Shown piece after piece: positions 21,025 to 34,400 of a stretch of DNA of 64,000 nt. Source of the stretch: Hyalella azteca (Eukaryota > Arthropoda > Malacostraca > Amphipoda > Hyalellidae); contig NW_025947133.1 in the NCBI RefSeq assembly GCF_000764305.2, positions 1 to 64,000 on the forward strand, in the 5' to 3' direction. Every line of letters begins with the position of its first letter. Within the stretch, counting starts at the first letter, position 1. The notes beneath the pieces were generated by a model, which saw only the letters and a program-made list of their open reading frames with translations, was not told the DNA's origin and ran no database searches. The position numbers and the translations under genes were made by a program.

Positions 21025-22388
21025 TAGTCAAATGGGGTAAGACAGGATCGCAGCCTTCATGGGGTAAGAAAGGACCGGCCCATGGCATGCATTCTAATTG
21101 CACTGAATTTAATTTGACCAAAGAATATGTTAGAGCAATCATTGCCTGTCATTTCAGTGCTTGTTTCAACCCTCTTCTGCAAATAATGAATTTCTGGTTA
21201 ATTTTCAAAGAAAACCTATGTAAAGAAGGGTCACAAAATAGTTAACCCTGTTTGGGAAATAAGCTCTGTCTAATGACAAAAAATTTTTTGGCCAGGTTTG
21301 TGGATGTAGGCAGGTAATCTCAAGTAATAAGCAACTTTTGAGACATACTAGGCATTCCTACCTGCTACCATCACTGCCTGACAACTATTCTAAAATGGTG
21401 TAAAAAAGGACCGGACATGGGGTAAGACAGGACCACTAAATGATCCTGTTTTACCCACAAGTGGTCCTATCTTACCCCATAAACGGTCCTGTCTTACCCC
21501 ACAAATGGTCCTCTTTTACCCCATAGTTTATCAAAAATAGCTTTTAATTGAATTTATTATTGTGCATAAGTATACATGGAGTATTTTGGTCAAAATTTTC
21601 ATCATTTGCTTAAAATAACAATTCTAACTTGTTAGCTTTTTTAATTAGATAAATTTAGCATACTATTGTGAATTGCATCATAGGGATGGAGAAAATAGGG
21701 ATGTCTCTTCCCATTAGTGAGCTGCAGAACAATGTGCAAGAGTGGTTGGGGGAAATATCATTGTGTGAAACATAAAAAATAATTATTATCACAATTTTGT
21801 GAGAGGGCATGGGCTATGTTTGAAGAAGTGCACCACAAATGCAGTTAGCAAGAAAACACATGACGTCCAACTCTTAAGTTATTATTCATTGGTTTTAATA
21901 CCAATTTGATAAATTTTCAGACAATGACACTAATGGGATATACATGTAGCATTTGGCAGTGCTCTACAATGAATCCAAGCCAACCTACTATTTCTATGCT
22001 TAACAAAGTTTTCTCGTGCCAAAAACTCCAATGTGACTGATATTAGAGTTGACTTCCTGCAACACAAAACAGTAACTAGTGGTTGTTTAATCAAATAATG
22101 TGTTTCTAGATGGATAATATTGAATATCAGATTTATATTTTTACTAAAAACCTTGTAACATAAGAATTACCTGTTGGTCCCATCTTACCCCAATGGGGTA
22201 AGATGGGATCAGCTCACTTTTTTTTGATCTGTACAGAAAACTGTGTTGTATGCAAAAAGTCTGAGTTGTAGCTTTGAAGCCCATTGCATAACCACACCTT
22301 GTGATAAGTTTAGGATTTTTTAGTTATTCATGGTATAGATGCTACATGCCTGTTAGTGATTTCGGTCCTGTCTTACCCCATCTGACTA
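21025..22388. mobile_element. element D, TA-flanked, with GGGGTAAGACAGGACC iterons
   Basis: Ends TAGTCAAATGGGGTAAGACA and ...TGTCTTACCCCATCTGACTA, between TA sites (21023-21024 and 22389-22390); the other A copies show the empty site. At 21397-21530 six copies of the word GGGGTAAGACAGGACC lie in both orientations. A further perfect inverted pair lies at about 22176-22210 (TCCCATCTTACCCC and GGGGTAAGATGGGA). No coding frame of note. 1364 bp. Confidence 0.85.
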
Positions 22389-22602
22389 TACCTCGCTGAG
22401 CGAAAAAAAAAGTTCACTTATCGTCTCACAAATTACAAGCCGTCCTGAAAGCTTACAGATACAGAAAAAATGCTATGATGCTGCTGATATGAAGCTTGCA
22501 GTGGACAAGGTTGTTGTAAATGCTCTAAATGCTCAATGGCATGTTCATGGATACCATAATATCACATCAATAATACAGTAATATCCCATCAATAATATGG
22601 TA

Positions 22603-22800
22603 CCGTCAACTGGGTGATTTGGCCCTGTTCATAATGATGGCCAAAGTGGGGTAATATACGGTCATAAACAGTGGCCAAAGTCACTCAGGCGTTTATGACC
22701 TGGTTTACAACCCTGGCGTTTATGACCCCGGCGTTTACGACCCCGTGTTTATGACCCCAGCATGAATCAAAAACACAGCTGAAGTCACCCCAGTTGACAG
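22603..22800 (-). mobile_element. MITE B, copy 3
   Basis: A 198-bp element between TA sites (22601-22602 and 22801-22802). It has the same ends as the other B copies, with one G lost in CCGTCAACTGGGTGATTT. GGCGTTTATGACCC-type repeats are clearest here, with four in about 70 bp. Confidence 0.8.
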
Positions 22801-23223
22801 TAATTAATGTTTATGGTAATATCATATCAATGAAGGAAAAACTAGTAAAAGTCACAGAAAATGTCATTTATTCTACCTCTACATTGTCTACAATGAAAGA
22901 GGAGGACTTCAGAGTACTGTTAGTAATGGATGAGTAGGCTCTGCATGCTTCAAATATTTTAAAATGAAGTTTTATTCCCAGTGTCCTGAGTAGCCCCGTT
23001 CGACGGGGCTACTCAGCCCCATTCGACGGGGCTACTCGGGACACTCTTTTTTTTTACTTCTGGCACCTTACAAATAGCATATGGAATTTTTTTGGAGATG
23101 CCATTCGATAGCCCTCACAAAGAGCTATAAAATGAGCCTAAACTTGTTTATGAAATGTTTCATCGTAAGAAGTTATTAACAAAAAACGCTCAAAACCATC
23201 CCGAGTAGCCCCGGTTGACGGTA

Positions 23224-24555
23224 GTTTACAAAAAAAAAAATAAAAAAAAGGAATTTCACAAGTTCCCATGACCCTTCTGTTTTCTCAATTTTATTGGTAA
23301 AAATAAAAAAAATTACACATTTTTGCATGTAACTTTTGGAAATTACCTGTGTGACAACCAATTTTACCTTCAATTCTTATAAAATTGTGCCCAATAACAG
23401 ATGACTGATGTTTGACCTATTTGAAATATTGGATAATAATTTCCTGAAATTACCAGTAATAATGATAGTTGCATGGGTAATTATAAAAAGATGCAAATAA
23501 AGTAGTCTGACATTTTTCTTATTTTTACTGAAAAATTTGAAAAAGGCAATAGGAATGCCAGGATGTACATTGTACAGTAAACCTCTTAGCCTGAGATATT
23601 GGTGTCTTTTCAAGCTCTCCATCAGCCATCTTAACTTTAAATTGGCACCATAAATCTCCAAAAACTAATTGTTAATAGAACTATTATTGGGCCGCAAGAT
23701 TCCAATTGCACTACTAAAAATTTGCTACTTTGGAGCTGCAAGATTTCATTCATAAGTATGAAAATTCTAATGTAGCATGTATGTCCTTTAAACATGTATG
23801 TAGCATGTATGTGCTGATCATTGCGCTTCAGCCATATCAATTGTAATGGGCATACAACAGTGTTGATCCTCATGCATCAGCCATATCAATTGTAATGCAC
23901 CTATATACATTGGTATCACTGTTTTCCTCAATCAAGCCTTGGCATCCTTGGGGAATTTTGTCCAATTCATGGGTGACTGACGTGACTTCTGTCCGATTTT
24001 CCACTTTGAATATTAGAGACTAGGTTATAATTTACAAGTATCAAATTTTATACCATCACATTGTAACTTTGGCAAAGCAACAATTTTTGAAGACATTGCG
24101 TTTTAAAATCTATAAATATATATACCGTACCAGAAAACTGTCATTATCATACTCTAATCTGGAATATTGCAAAATTTTGCAGATTTTGTAGGTAGAAACT
24201 AAAGTTGTATTGGTAATTATCAAAAATTGTGGGTGAAAATGTACAATTATTCTTCTTTTTTAATGAAAGATTATTAATCTAAAGTCATAAAAACAGTTTA
24301 AATTTATTGCAAGTACAGACATTTTGTCTCATTCATGAGTGGCTTCTGCCCAGGTTTTCAGCTAACCTCTTGTTTGCCACTGTACACCATCATTTTCTTT
24401 GTCATCTTCTTAAACCATCTAACATTAACAGTACATTCATCAGAAAACATTTGAAACTTTTTGCTTTTGAAGCAAACCTGGAATATTACTGTACATTTTT
24501 TTTACTAAAATATGGATTTATTTATGAATTCTTCAAATAAATATACATTATACAC
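23224..24555. other. no gene seen; small direct repeats
   Basis: A-rich run at 23229-23249. CAGCCATATCAATTGTAATG occurs at about 23829 and 23879, and GTAGCATGTATGT twice between 23773 and 23811. No exon recognised. Confidence 0.45.
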
Positions 24556-25312
24556 ACCGCAATCCCTTGATTAACGTTGTTAATAAATCCCCGAGTTTTA
24601 CCGTGTTAAGCAAAACCGCGCTAATCAAACTTAAGAATATATGGGAATAATTATAATGAATCCACAAAAATAGCAAAGTTACATAATAATTTTTTTTTTC
24701 ACTAAAATTCATCATATTTTTTTCTAAATAATAAATATTTTTTTCTAAATTTCAAGCTTAGTCTCCAAAGTGATATTTTTGCGTTTAAGCAGTCCCTTTT
24801 TGTCCATAATTATGACAGTAATTTATCAAGGAAAATTATGTAGTTTGATAAAAATGAGCAGTAGATATGGCAGCGATCTTGACCAGTTGAAGGCTAACGA
24901 GTAACTAGAGCACCGGCATGGCGCACTTACCGGCGAACATTGCTGAACTCGACCATTCAAGTTATGAATGAGACAAGGCGCGGTTAAACCAACTCTGTAG
25001 TCAGCACAAGTGCCTATGGGACGGGACCTTATTTAAAGAATTATTAGCTGAAATTCATAAAGTAACAACATTTGGCAAATTTTTCCAAAAGTCGTAACAA
25101 AAGTAACAACATAAGATCTAATAAGCAAAAGTAACACTTTTGTTATGAACGTAACGCCTCTGGCTAGAGGCGGGAAAATGATGCGTTGTGAAAAAAAGTC
25201 GCGCTTATCAAAACTGGCACCGCGTAGATTAAGGGTACCGTAGGTCGCAAATTTTTTTTCTGCGTTAATAAAAACCGCGGTATTCAAAACCGTGCTAATC
25301 AAGGGATTGCTG
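24556..25312. mobile_element. pogo/Tigger-like non-autonomous element upstream of UBE4A
   Basis: The inverted ends are GCAATCCCTTGATTAACG (24559) and, from the right, CAGCAATCCCTTGATTAGCA (25312), followed by TA at 25313-25314. The interior has GTTTTACCGTGTTAAGC and GCGCTAATCAAAC, matching CCGCGGTATTCAAAAC on the other side. TA flanks and CAG-initial ends fit pogo/Tigger MITEs. It ends 115 bp before the UBE4A start codon. Confidence 0.65.
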
Positions 25313-25427
25313 TATACCTATACCTTAATTACAATTTATATACCTAATCATTGAAATTTAATTTCCAGACTTTAAAGTAGTCTGCTAGTAGGTTTCATAA
25401 CCTTAGGTGACAGACCTAGTTTCCAAC

Positions 25428-28400
25428 ATGGCAGAAGATCTACAAAAGAATGAATTTGCTGCTCTTTTCCCATCTGTTGAGGCTGCCCATCAGTTCCAGC
25501 AAAGGCAGCATGACTGTAGTGGAGCGCTTCCAACATCTCAGTGAGTTTTTAGTCTCTGTTGAAGAATAGGAGCAAAACTGAATTTTCATTTGACAAGTGA
25601 AAACACCTTTGATAGTCAAGTATCTGAGTTGAACATTAATTGTAGCCTATGTTATCATTTTGTCTTGATTACAACAATTAAATTTGTTCAAAGTTGCTTT
25701 CTCCCCACATGACGTAAGGAATAATTTTCATAAAACTAGTTGCTCTTTTTTTTGTGACACTTCCCTTTCTTCAAATAAAATTTAAATGATGTGATGATAG
25801 ATCAGTGAACAATTTATGAATTGGAAAGATGTTATATTTTTTCATAATCAGTGTTTCTGTAATAATTTTATTCATTCCAAATTTTAACTACATTTAAATG
25901 CTTGCAGATTACCTCTGAAAGAAGAAACTTCTGCTGTGCCATCAAAAAATGAGCAACTCTCCAGTTATTGTAAGGAAACAGAGATATCTTGTCTCCTGGA
26001 ATATCTTCTACTGTGCACTTCACATGATGTGTCCATCAACAGTTGGCATGCTTGTGTTAAGCTCCCCGACTCTGCACTCTCAGTTGACTCAACTGATACA
26101 CTTTTATTTGAACGTCTTATGCTGGAACAACCTTATTCCTTGGCTGGACCTAATAGTACTCATCCTAACAGAACAACTCATTGGGGTTCTGTTAATGCTG
26201 AGGCTGTGGTAGAAGTGCAGGTGTTATTTTATCTTTTTGAAGTTTATGAACGCTGTTCATGTGCAAGGAAGAAAATCAAATCAAGTAAAGGTTCACTTGA
26301 TAATTATTTAAGTTGTGTTGAGGAACTCGAAGAACATGTCATTGTCAACTTCCACACAGCCATACATGAGCCTGACATTTATGTTGGCCAAAATGTACAT
26401 GAGCAGTTAAAGAAGCTGTTACAGGAAAAATTGACAGAATCTGAAGTTTTTGATGAGCTTGTGGTGCGCTATGTGACCAGAGCTGAGGCTGAAGGCAGCA
26501 ATCTTCCTGAAGTCTTTTCTCAGGTGTGTGATGTTCTGGTAATGATTTTCCTGCTATGAATTCTCTTTATATTTGGTAGAAGTGTTTTTTCTCATATAAC
26601 AACAAATTACAATTTTTATCTCTTCCTCAAGTCTATTAAATTTATTCTATATCATACTCAATAAATGCATGCATATCTATTTTAGCTACAAATGTCTTAA
26701 TCTTATGCAACATTTGATTTTGTGAATCATAAAAATTATACCACCACTATTCATTAGTTATTATTATTTGGTGAATTTTTCATGTTAGAAAAGATATATA
26801 ATTTTGTTTACTGATGCAGATATTGGATGAGGTTAAGACAAGTTTGAAAGACTCTGAGCTCATGGCTGTGGACTGGCTAGCTGTGAGGCGTCTAGCCCAA
26901 TACTGCATCAGGCCAAGTCTTGCTACGATTCTCCTCACAGGTATAAAAGAAATTACCTTTCCGATTTGTGCTACAGAAGTATGAAGCAATTTTACAAAAC
27001 ACTGCCTTATAGTTGATGTTAAAAAAGAATTTATTCTCAAATGATATCAGTTTATATAATTTTGCCGGTTGAGAATGTGTAGTTGGCTTATACTCATATA
27101 TATATTGCATTTTAAAATTTCTGAAAATTTCAGCCTTGCAGTCATCAAGCACAAGAATTGTAAGCTATCTATGATAAAATTAGGCTAAAATTGTTTGTTG
27201 GAGAATTAACTTAGACCAGCTACCATGTCAGTGCCAGCACCAGGTGCTCTATGGACTGGTCCTCAAGTTGCTGGAGCTGCCTATGAAGCTACTGCCCTTG
27301 GATGTCTCCTGGCAATCTCTGCTCTGCCGGCCTCTCCATTGCAGCCTTCAGCTTTCTTTGTTGATGCTGCTAGGCTTACCAGGCAGGAGGTTAGTCCTCA
27401 GCAGTCTCTATTTCACCAAGTACCAATTCAATCAGAATTATGAACGATGACATATTATGGCAGGAATCAAGGACAACTTCTGGAATTTATGTTTTTTTCT
27501 TAATCTCCATGTTGGAGATTTTCTGTTTACATAAAAATTCAGCCGATCACTGGCTTAAAAAATGTTATTAATTTATTGCTGTTTGCTTCATATAATGTAC
27601 ACTTCAGACTAATGTACCTTGCTACTACTAACTAGGTCCTGTTTATCTTAGTATGAACAACAAAACTGTTCCCATTTCTCTTCTTCCAACATTTCTTCCG
27701 TGTTCTTATAAAAGTGTCTCCTCACTTGATGAATGTGTTGTTTTTAAAGCTTTAGTCAATTATGCAAGGACATTGGTATTTTTTTCAAATGTTTGAATAT
27801 CTTTTTCGGTATGAGTATATATCTAGGAAAGAATTTACTGGTTATGAATATCAATTTATAATGAACCTGACGAGTCTTCTGTGAGGGGCCACGGCATTTT
27901 GTGCTCAAAATAATATGTTTCTTATAAGGTTCAGCAAACTACCTACTTGAAACGCTGGTAACTTATTTTGTGGTTTGCAGGTGAATGCTGTGAATTCATC
28001 AATATCATCTACTCAAGCCATCGTGAATGAACGCACCTTTGAAATATTTAGTGCACTCTTGAAGGTAACTTCAGCATCTGACATAATGACATTTCATGTT
28101 GGCATGTTCTACTTACATTGTTCCCTAAAAATGCTAACATTTAAATTAAGTATAGCTGATCTTAGGGATGCATACTGTACAGGTTCTATGTAATTCTTGT
28201 ACCATACAGTTCAAATCAGGGGACAGAAGACTTCTTTTGACAAATGGGCAGTGAACTTTTTTTTACAAATTAGCTGTGGAGTGATGTTAGGACAAAAGAA
28301 GGTTAGTTTGCTAGAAAATGTTTAATTAGCATAAATGCTTTTCTGATATCAGAAATCTTGTCAACTCGACTGGTCCCATTTTATAGCTCGGTGTGGTTAT

Positions 28401-31400
28401 CAGATCAGAAGGTTGCTTCACTGGTCCTTGGAGCACTGGCAGATGTTTCAATTAGGCTTATCAGGTTTTGACCTCTTCCGCGAACATTTTGCTCTCTCTG
28501 TTGATTACACTCTTCTTCCTGAAACTTTAAACTTATGATAGAGTTGGTCTTGTGACCAGAATATTTTAGAAAAAGAAGTGGTGAATATACTTGTGATTTT
28601 CTTAGCATTGAAACTTGTGTTTAATGAAGTGTTTTCTGAAAATAATGCTTTATCTAGTCTGTATACTTTGAAGGTTTATTTTAACTTCCCCGAAATCAAG
28701 TAAATTTTGTCTCGAACAGAACAAGGCGACGCGCCACATGGTCATGAAGTGGCTGGAAGGATGTGTGGCTAGCAACTTGGGACGAGCAGGACTCTGGCAC
28801 GTGGCTGGCGAAGGTTCCCTCACCGCCACGCAGTACGCCAGCGACGGCTTCATGATCAACCTCGGCGCCGTCCTCGCCAGACTCGCCCACAAGTTCACAG
28901 AGGGCGTTGTTGTGATGGGCGAAGGCGGCAACCTGGCGTCGCAGCATGCCATCATGAAGGTGAGTTCTCCACTCTAGGTTTATATTCATACCTGTTGGCT
29001 TCATATTTATACCCATGCCCATTTTGGACTCATTATTAATTGATTTAGAATGAATTGAATGCCGTGTTAATTGGTTGTTTTTTCTAGCATAAAATAAACA
29101 GGAATTATGTGCTGCTCTGACTTGTAGGTTGATCCATCGTATTGCGTTAGCGGCAAGTCCCAAGCTGCTGGGGAACGCATTCCAGGCTCGTATCCTGCCT
29201 CACTGGACACCTTGACGCCCCTCATCCCCCCTGCAGAGGGTGATAAGGCTCACCCTCCTCTACCTCAGCAGTACACCTTCGTGACGGCCTGCTTCTTCTT
29301 TGCCCACGCCGCTCTCAATCTCGGCATGGCGGTGAGTGTTGCTGCCAGTCAATTAAAACAATAAATTATTTCATGTTTAAAGTATAAATCGCCCGAAATT
29401 ATTGCCACTGAACTAAATCATTTTAATTTCTTCATTCATCTTTGGGGCAAGCTTTGATTCTACTTTTCGCCACAATATTTGGCAGGTTCAATGATATACC
29501 ACCTTAATTATTTCGATATTATTTTCTCAGCAATGTTATTTTTTTAAGTGGTCTATTCTACGTTGTACGGTACCGCGTCGTCACATGTCCATAGCTCACA
29601 GGACTCAAACTTCTCTAATCAATAATTTGAATTTTATTCATAACGACTTTTTTATGTGAAAATTAAAGGTTAATTTTCTACGAGTTAGTTGGATTAGTTA
29701 TTAGAATTTTGCATATAAATCACATATGGCAATATTGTCTCTCTTCAAAATTTATTATTGTTTCACACAGTATATTGTTTTAATTCCATCGTCTCTCCCT
29801 AGCACCCCAGACGTGTCTCATCAGTAATATAAATGACTAATTGTTCAGGTGACAGTGAGTCGCCTGGAGCGCGTACAGCGGGATCTTAACCGCCTGCACC
29901 AGGAGAACCGAGCCCTGGACCGGTCCGCCGACCCGACCCTGCGTACCCTGATCCGGGACCGCGTGTCCCTGCTCACTTCCTCCTACCTCACCCTGCGCGC
30001 CGCCCTCCTCCCGCAGTCCTGCTCGCCCCACACCACACATCTGCTAGCTGCCACCGCGCACTGGCTCGTTCAGGTGCAGTAACTTGTCCATATTTATTTA
30101 TTGATATTATATCTGTACTTTTGTTGCCTAAATCATTGATAATTTTTTTGTAATGGTATTGCCTAAATTATTGATATCTTCGTACTTGGTATTGCCTAAA
30201 TTTTTTATGTTGTCTTTGTAAATGTAAGTGCTTAAATACGTTTTGGTGATGAATTTTAATGTGATGTCGGTTGAATACAGATCGCCCAGTTGCCGCTCTC
30301 CCCATGGGACAGCTGCCCTCGCCTGAGTGTCCCGGTGCAAACGCCGATACCTGAAACAGCTGACCAGGACCCGGTGCCTCACAAAGACAGCTGGCTGCAG
30401 TTCATACCCGAGATGCTCGTCGACAACATCGCACGTCTGGCAACTCTCTACCGAATGCTAAATGCGGACGATAACACACCGCTCTTTGACTTGCCTGTCA
30501 ACAAGCACTACATCACGTTCATCATTTCCTTCATGGGTTCTTCCAGTCGCATCAAAAATCCATACTTGAGGTACTTGCATTTTGTCACTTACATGTGTTG
30601 TCTTGAAGTAAGCTTTCTGACTGTTGCGTCGGCATCCTTAGTGAATGCACGTTTTATGGCTTATGGGTTCCTTACTTTAAACTGTGTTTGTTGGAAGGGT
30701 TGTGGAATTGCCGTTCTGAAAATGTGTGTTTTCCTGTTGTGCTGCACTAGCCAAGGAAATGTGCTCTGACTCTGGTGAATTTTTCCATACAATATGATTG
30801 AGAAGTCGGCAAATCGTTGTTACTCCAACTACTTTAGCCAGTATATCCTCGTGAGAGAAATTGCCAACTTATTCTACATAACTACAAGTTCTTGCACTCC
30901 TGTTATGCCTGTTATTCTGACTGGATGTTACCGTGTACATTTATCTTAAATAGACATTGTTGCTGCTTGCACCTAATTAGCCCTACATTTCAGGGCTCAG
31001 CTCGCTCAGACTCTGGAAGTATTGCTGCTGGGGGAGCCTCTGTCCTCGGCCTCAGACTTGACTCGCACCAGCCGCTTCGCCAGCCAACTGCCCGCCATAT
31101 GGCAACAGCTGGTCGAGCAACACCCGCTGGCGGAGCACCTCGTGCCATCTGTCGTCAGGGTCTTCGTCAGCATTGAGATGACGGGACAAAATGTAGCTTT
31201 CGAGGATAAGTTCAAGTATCGAGGTCCTATGTAAGTAATCAGTAAATACCGTCTAAATATTCTTCGTTTAGTTATAATATACTGAATATTTAGAAAAGAT
31301 TTTAATTGAGAATGAAATAACGAGTACCCAACTTGCCATGTCAAATTTCGATCAGAAAATGCCATCATTAGTAGTTGACCATGTGTTCTATCTCAAATGT

Positions 31401-34400
31401 GTCATGTTACCTAAGAAGTAATACAATGTGTTGATGATTATGTCCAACTCAAATCTCATATGACAAATGCACTACCAGTACACATCTGATTTTACTTCTA
31501 CATATATATTGAACAATTCCCGCCCAGTGAATCCTTGTGTTTCATACCATTTTCTAAACTATGATGAATGATTGGTTTGCATTATTTAGTAAGCATCAGA
31601 TTTTACTTGTATACACCTATCGACTAATTCTGTCAATAATCCAGCCGTGTGTTTCATACCGCATACGAAGTTATGACACGTGACGTGGCTTGTCAGGTAC
31701 GAGATCCTGAAGCAGTTGTGGCAGGTGCCGGAGCAGCGCGCCGTGCTCGTCGGTCTCGCTGTCGAGGCGCTGGAGAACATGGAGAGCACCAAGCCGCCCC
31801 TGATGCTGCGCTTCATCAACCTCCTCATCAACGACAACATCTTTCTTCTCGATGAGGGACTCACGTACATGGCGCAGCTCAGGGAAATGACTCTTGCAAA
31901 GTGAGCATTTTTATGTTCATTCTCCTCCAGGCAAGCATTCTTAATAATAGAACTAATGCTAATTATTATCAATTTCATTCTGAGACATCAATTTTGCAAA
32001 ATAAATTTAAGGAAAAATCAGAAATAATCAGTACAGATCAGTTAATTCGAAAGAATTGAATCTCAAAATATCCCCATAGATTATAATAACATGTTTACAA
32101 GTGTTCAATATGAGTATTGGAAGTTGGTTCAGAACTGCCTTGTTCGTCATATGAAAAAAGATGCTCAACGTACCTTGAAAACCCATTGTGAAGTGACGCT
32201 CCAGAAGTATTGAAATCTTACCACACTTGGTGAATACTCTATAATATCTGAGACTGTAAAGCTAATGAGCGTCTGTCACGGTTAATACTGCATAACATCT
32301 GAACATAATCTTTATGTATGTGGTGACTTTATGTGGTGTGGCGAGCAGAGAGCGCGGTGACTGGACTGCCCTGGCGCCGGCTGCGCGGCAGGAGAAGGAG
32401 CAAATGTTGATGCAGACGGGCATGATGGCGCGCTTCCATAATGTTCTTGCTAGACGCACCTCTTCCACGCTCCTCATGCTCACTGAAGAGGTCAGGCGGC
32501 ACGCGTGATTCAGTTTAAGACTAAATTTTTTTTTACGTTTGGACGTTTCATCAGTTGTTCAGGAAAAAATATTCAGTAGTAGAGGTTTAACTTAGTGTAA
32601 GTTTCCACAGAAATTGACCAATAAACTATATAGAACCTCACCTGGTTATACGCATTCAGAGAAATATATTTATTCTGGATGAAGTGCCCCTAATTTAATT
32701 CCAATGCTCATCAGTATTCCACATAACTTGAAGTTGTCAACAAGATACGTGGTTAATTTAGTGGTCGCTGTTTCATTTGAGTAGTCCAGCACACGTTTTC
32801 TGAAACGTGACAATCTGAAATCAACAAATGTACATAAATGAACCGAGCAAAGCTACACCACAGTTGTGATGTAACTATTACTTTCCGAAGTATAAGCTCC
32901 GCTATAGAAATAGCACCATCGCTAAATAAATGTAAGAATATATTGACGCAAGTTAATATTAATCATTTAAACTTCTCTCTGCGGTTTTACAGCACGAGTT
33001 GGCATCTCTGCTCTGCCACCGCACTATGGTTGAGCGGGTCGCCCACATGCTCAACTTCTTCCTCGACCATCTCGTCGGTCCTAAGCAGCGTCAACTTAAG
33101 GTAGAACTTTGTAACATCAAGTTATGCCTTCTATCTACTCCCGTCAGGATTCGCTCCTACATTTATTTCTGCATCGGACATACCTACATAAGTTTATGTT
33201 GCACAGCGGTATACAACAAAATTGCTTATTTAAAGTTTTAACTTTCAGTTTAGTATTCATTAAATTTAACGATGCTTTTAACCACGTTTCATTGTTCAAT
33301 GAATAGCTGAGTTTGGCTTGCCGCTGTCCAGGTCCGAGACGCGGAGCAGTACGAGTTCCAGCCCGGCGTGATGGTTGCCATTATCTGCCGCATGTACTGC
33401 AACCTGACGCAGCTACCCCTCTTCCCGGCCGCTGTTATTGCCGACGGTCGCAGCTACAGCCCCAAGCTGCTCCAGCAAGCGCGCTCAGTGCTACGTGAGA
33501 ATCTAGTTTCTACTTCGTATTCGTAACCGACCAGAAATGTGAAGATTTTCACTCAAGTGCTTTACAAACTAATTGAGACCTTGATTGGCATCCTAAAAAA
33601 CCCCAAGATATATTAAACGAAGTGCTTCAAAAAAGCCCGTTACTGTAGTCTCGGTTTATTTTTATTTTCCTTGTATAGCCGGTAAAAAATGTCATCCTGG
33701 TAGCACCTTTTCTAGACTAATTAGAACTTTTGTATCTCTATTTGGACCTTTTGTAGCGTTAGGTATCTTTATCTGGACCAATTAGTGTGAAGTATCTTTC
33801 CTTGGGCCAATTGGGACATGAAGTATTCCTTTGAACATGAAATATTTCTTTGTATTTAACTTGATACATGGCAATATGGCTTGGTGTTTTAGACCGCATA
33901 GGCGAGTACACGGTGGCGGAGCACATGGCGGCGGTGGAGGAGCGCGTGGCGGCGGTGGCGTGCACGCAGCAGGAGGAGGAGGACCTCACGGCGGCCGCGC
34001 CCGCCCACTTCCTGGACCCCATCCTGTCGGTGCTCATGCGAGATCCTGTCAAGCTCCCGTCCTCCGAGGTCAGCTTGTGTATGCAACTCTTGACTCGCCT
34101 TATGACAAATTCAGAGATCCATTCTATAATGATATTCTTTCACAGAATAGAAAATTTTAACTTTGAGTCGTAATTGATGAAGTTAACATAAACGAGTATT
34201 GTTCAAGTGATAGAAAAGAATGTTTTAATTCAAATTGGCTATTCCAAGTTGGAGACAGAATATAAAACTTGCTAGAATGCAATATCATAAATTCATTGAC
34301 ATTTTTTGAAAGATAAAACTACATTCCGGAGTAGCTGGTATATGATTTTACTGAGTAGACGGCATATGATTTTATTGCTGAAAAGTTGATGTTTGTTACG

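Larger units (their letters stand above)
20494..23221 (-). mobile_element. element A, copy 5 (A-I type)
   Basis: Flanked by TA (20492-20493 and 23222-23223), with ends CCGTCAACTGGGGCAACTCG and ...CGAGTAGCCCCGGTTGACGG. Subtracting element D and MITE B leaves about 1.16 kb. It lacks a segment present in copies 3 and 4 between CACTTATCG and TCACAAATTACAAGCC (about 22415-22435). The word GGGGCTACTCGGGAC and variants recur at 20879, 20924 and 22990-23045. Confidence 0.85.

Noticed and set aside
25949..26212. Second frame overlapping UBE4A exon 2
   Set aside because: The frame used by UBE4A is longer, joins exon 1 and exon 3 in phase and matches the family; this is a shadow.
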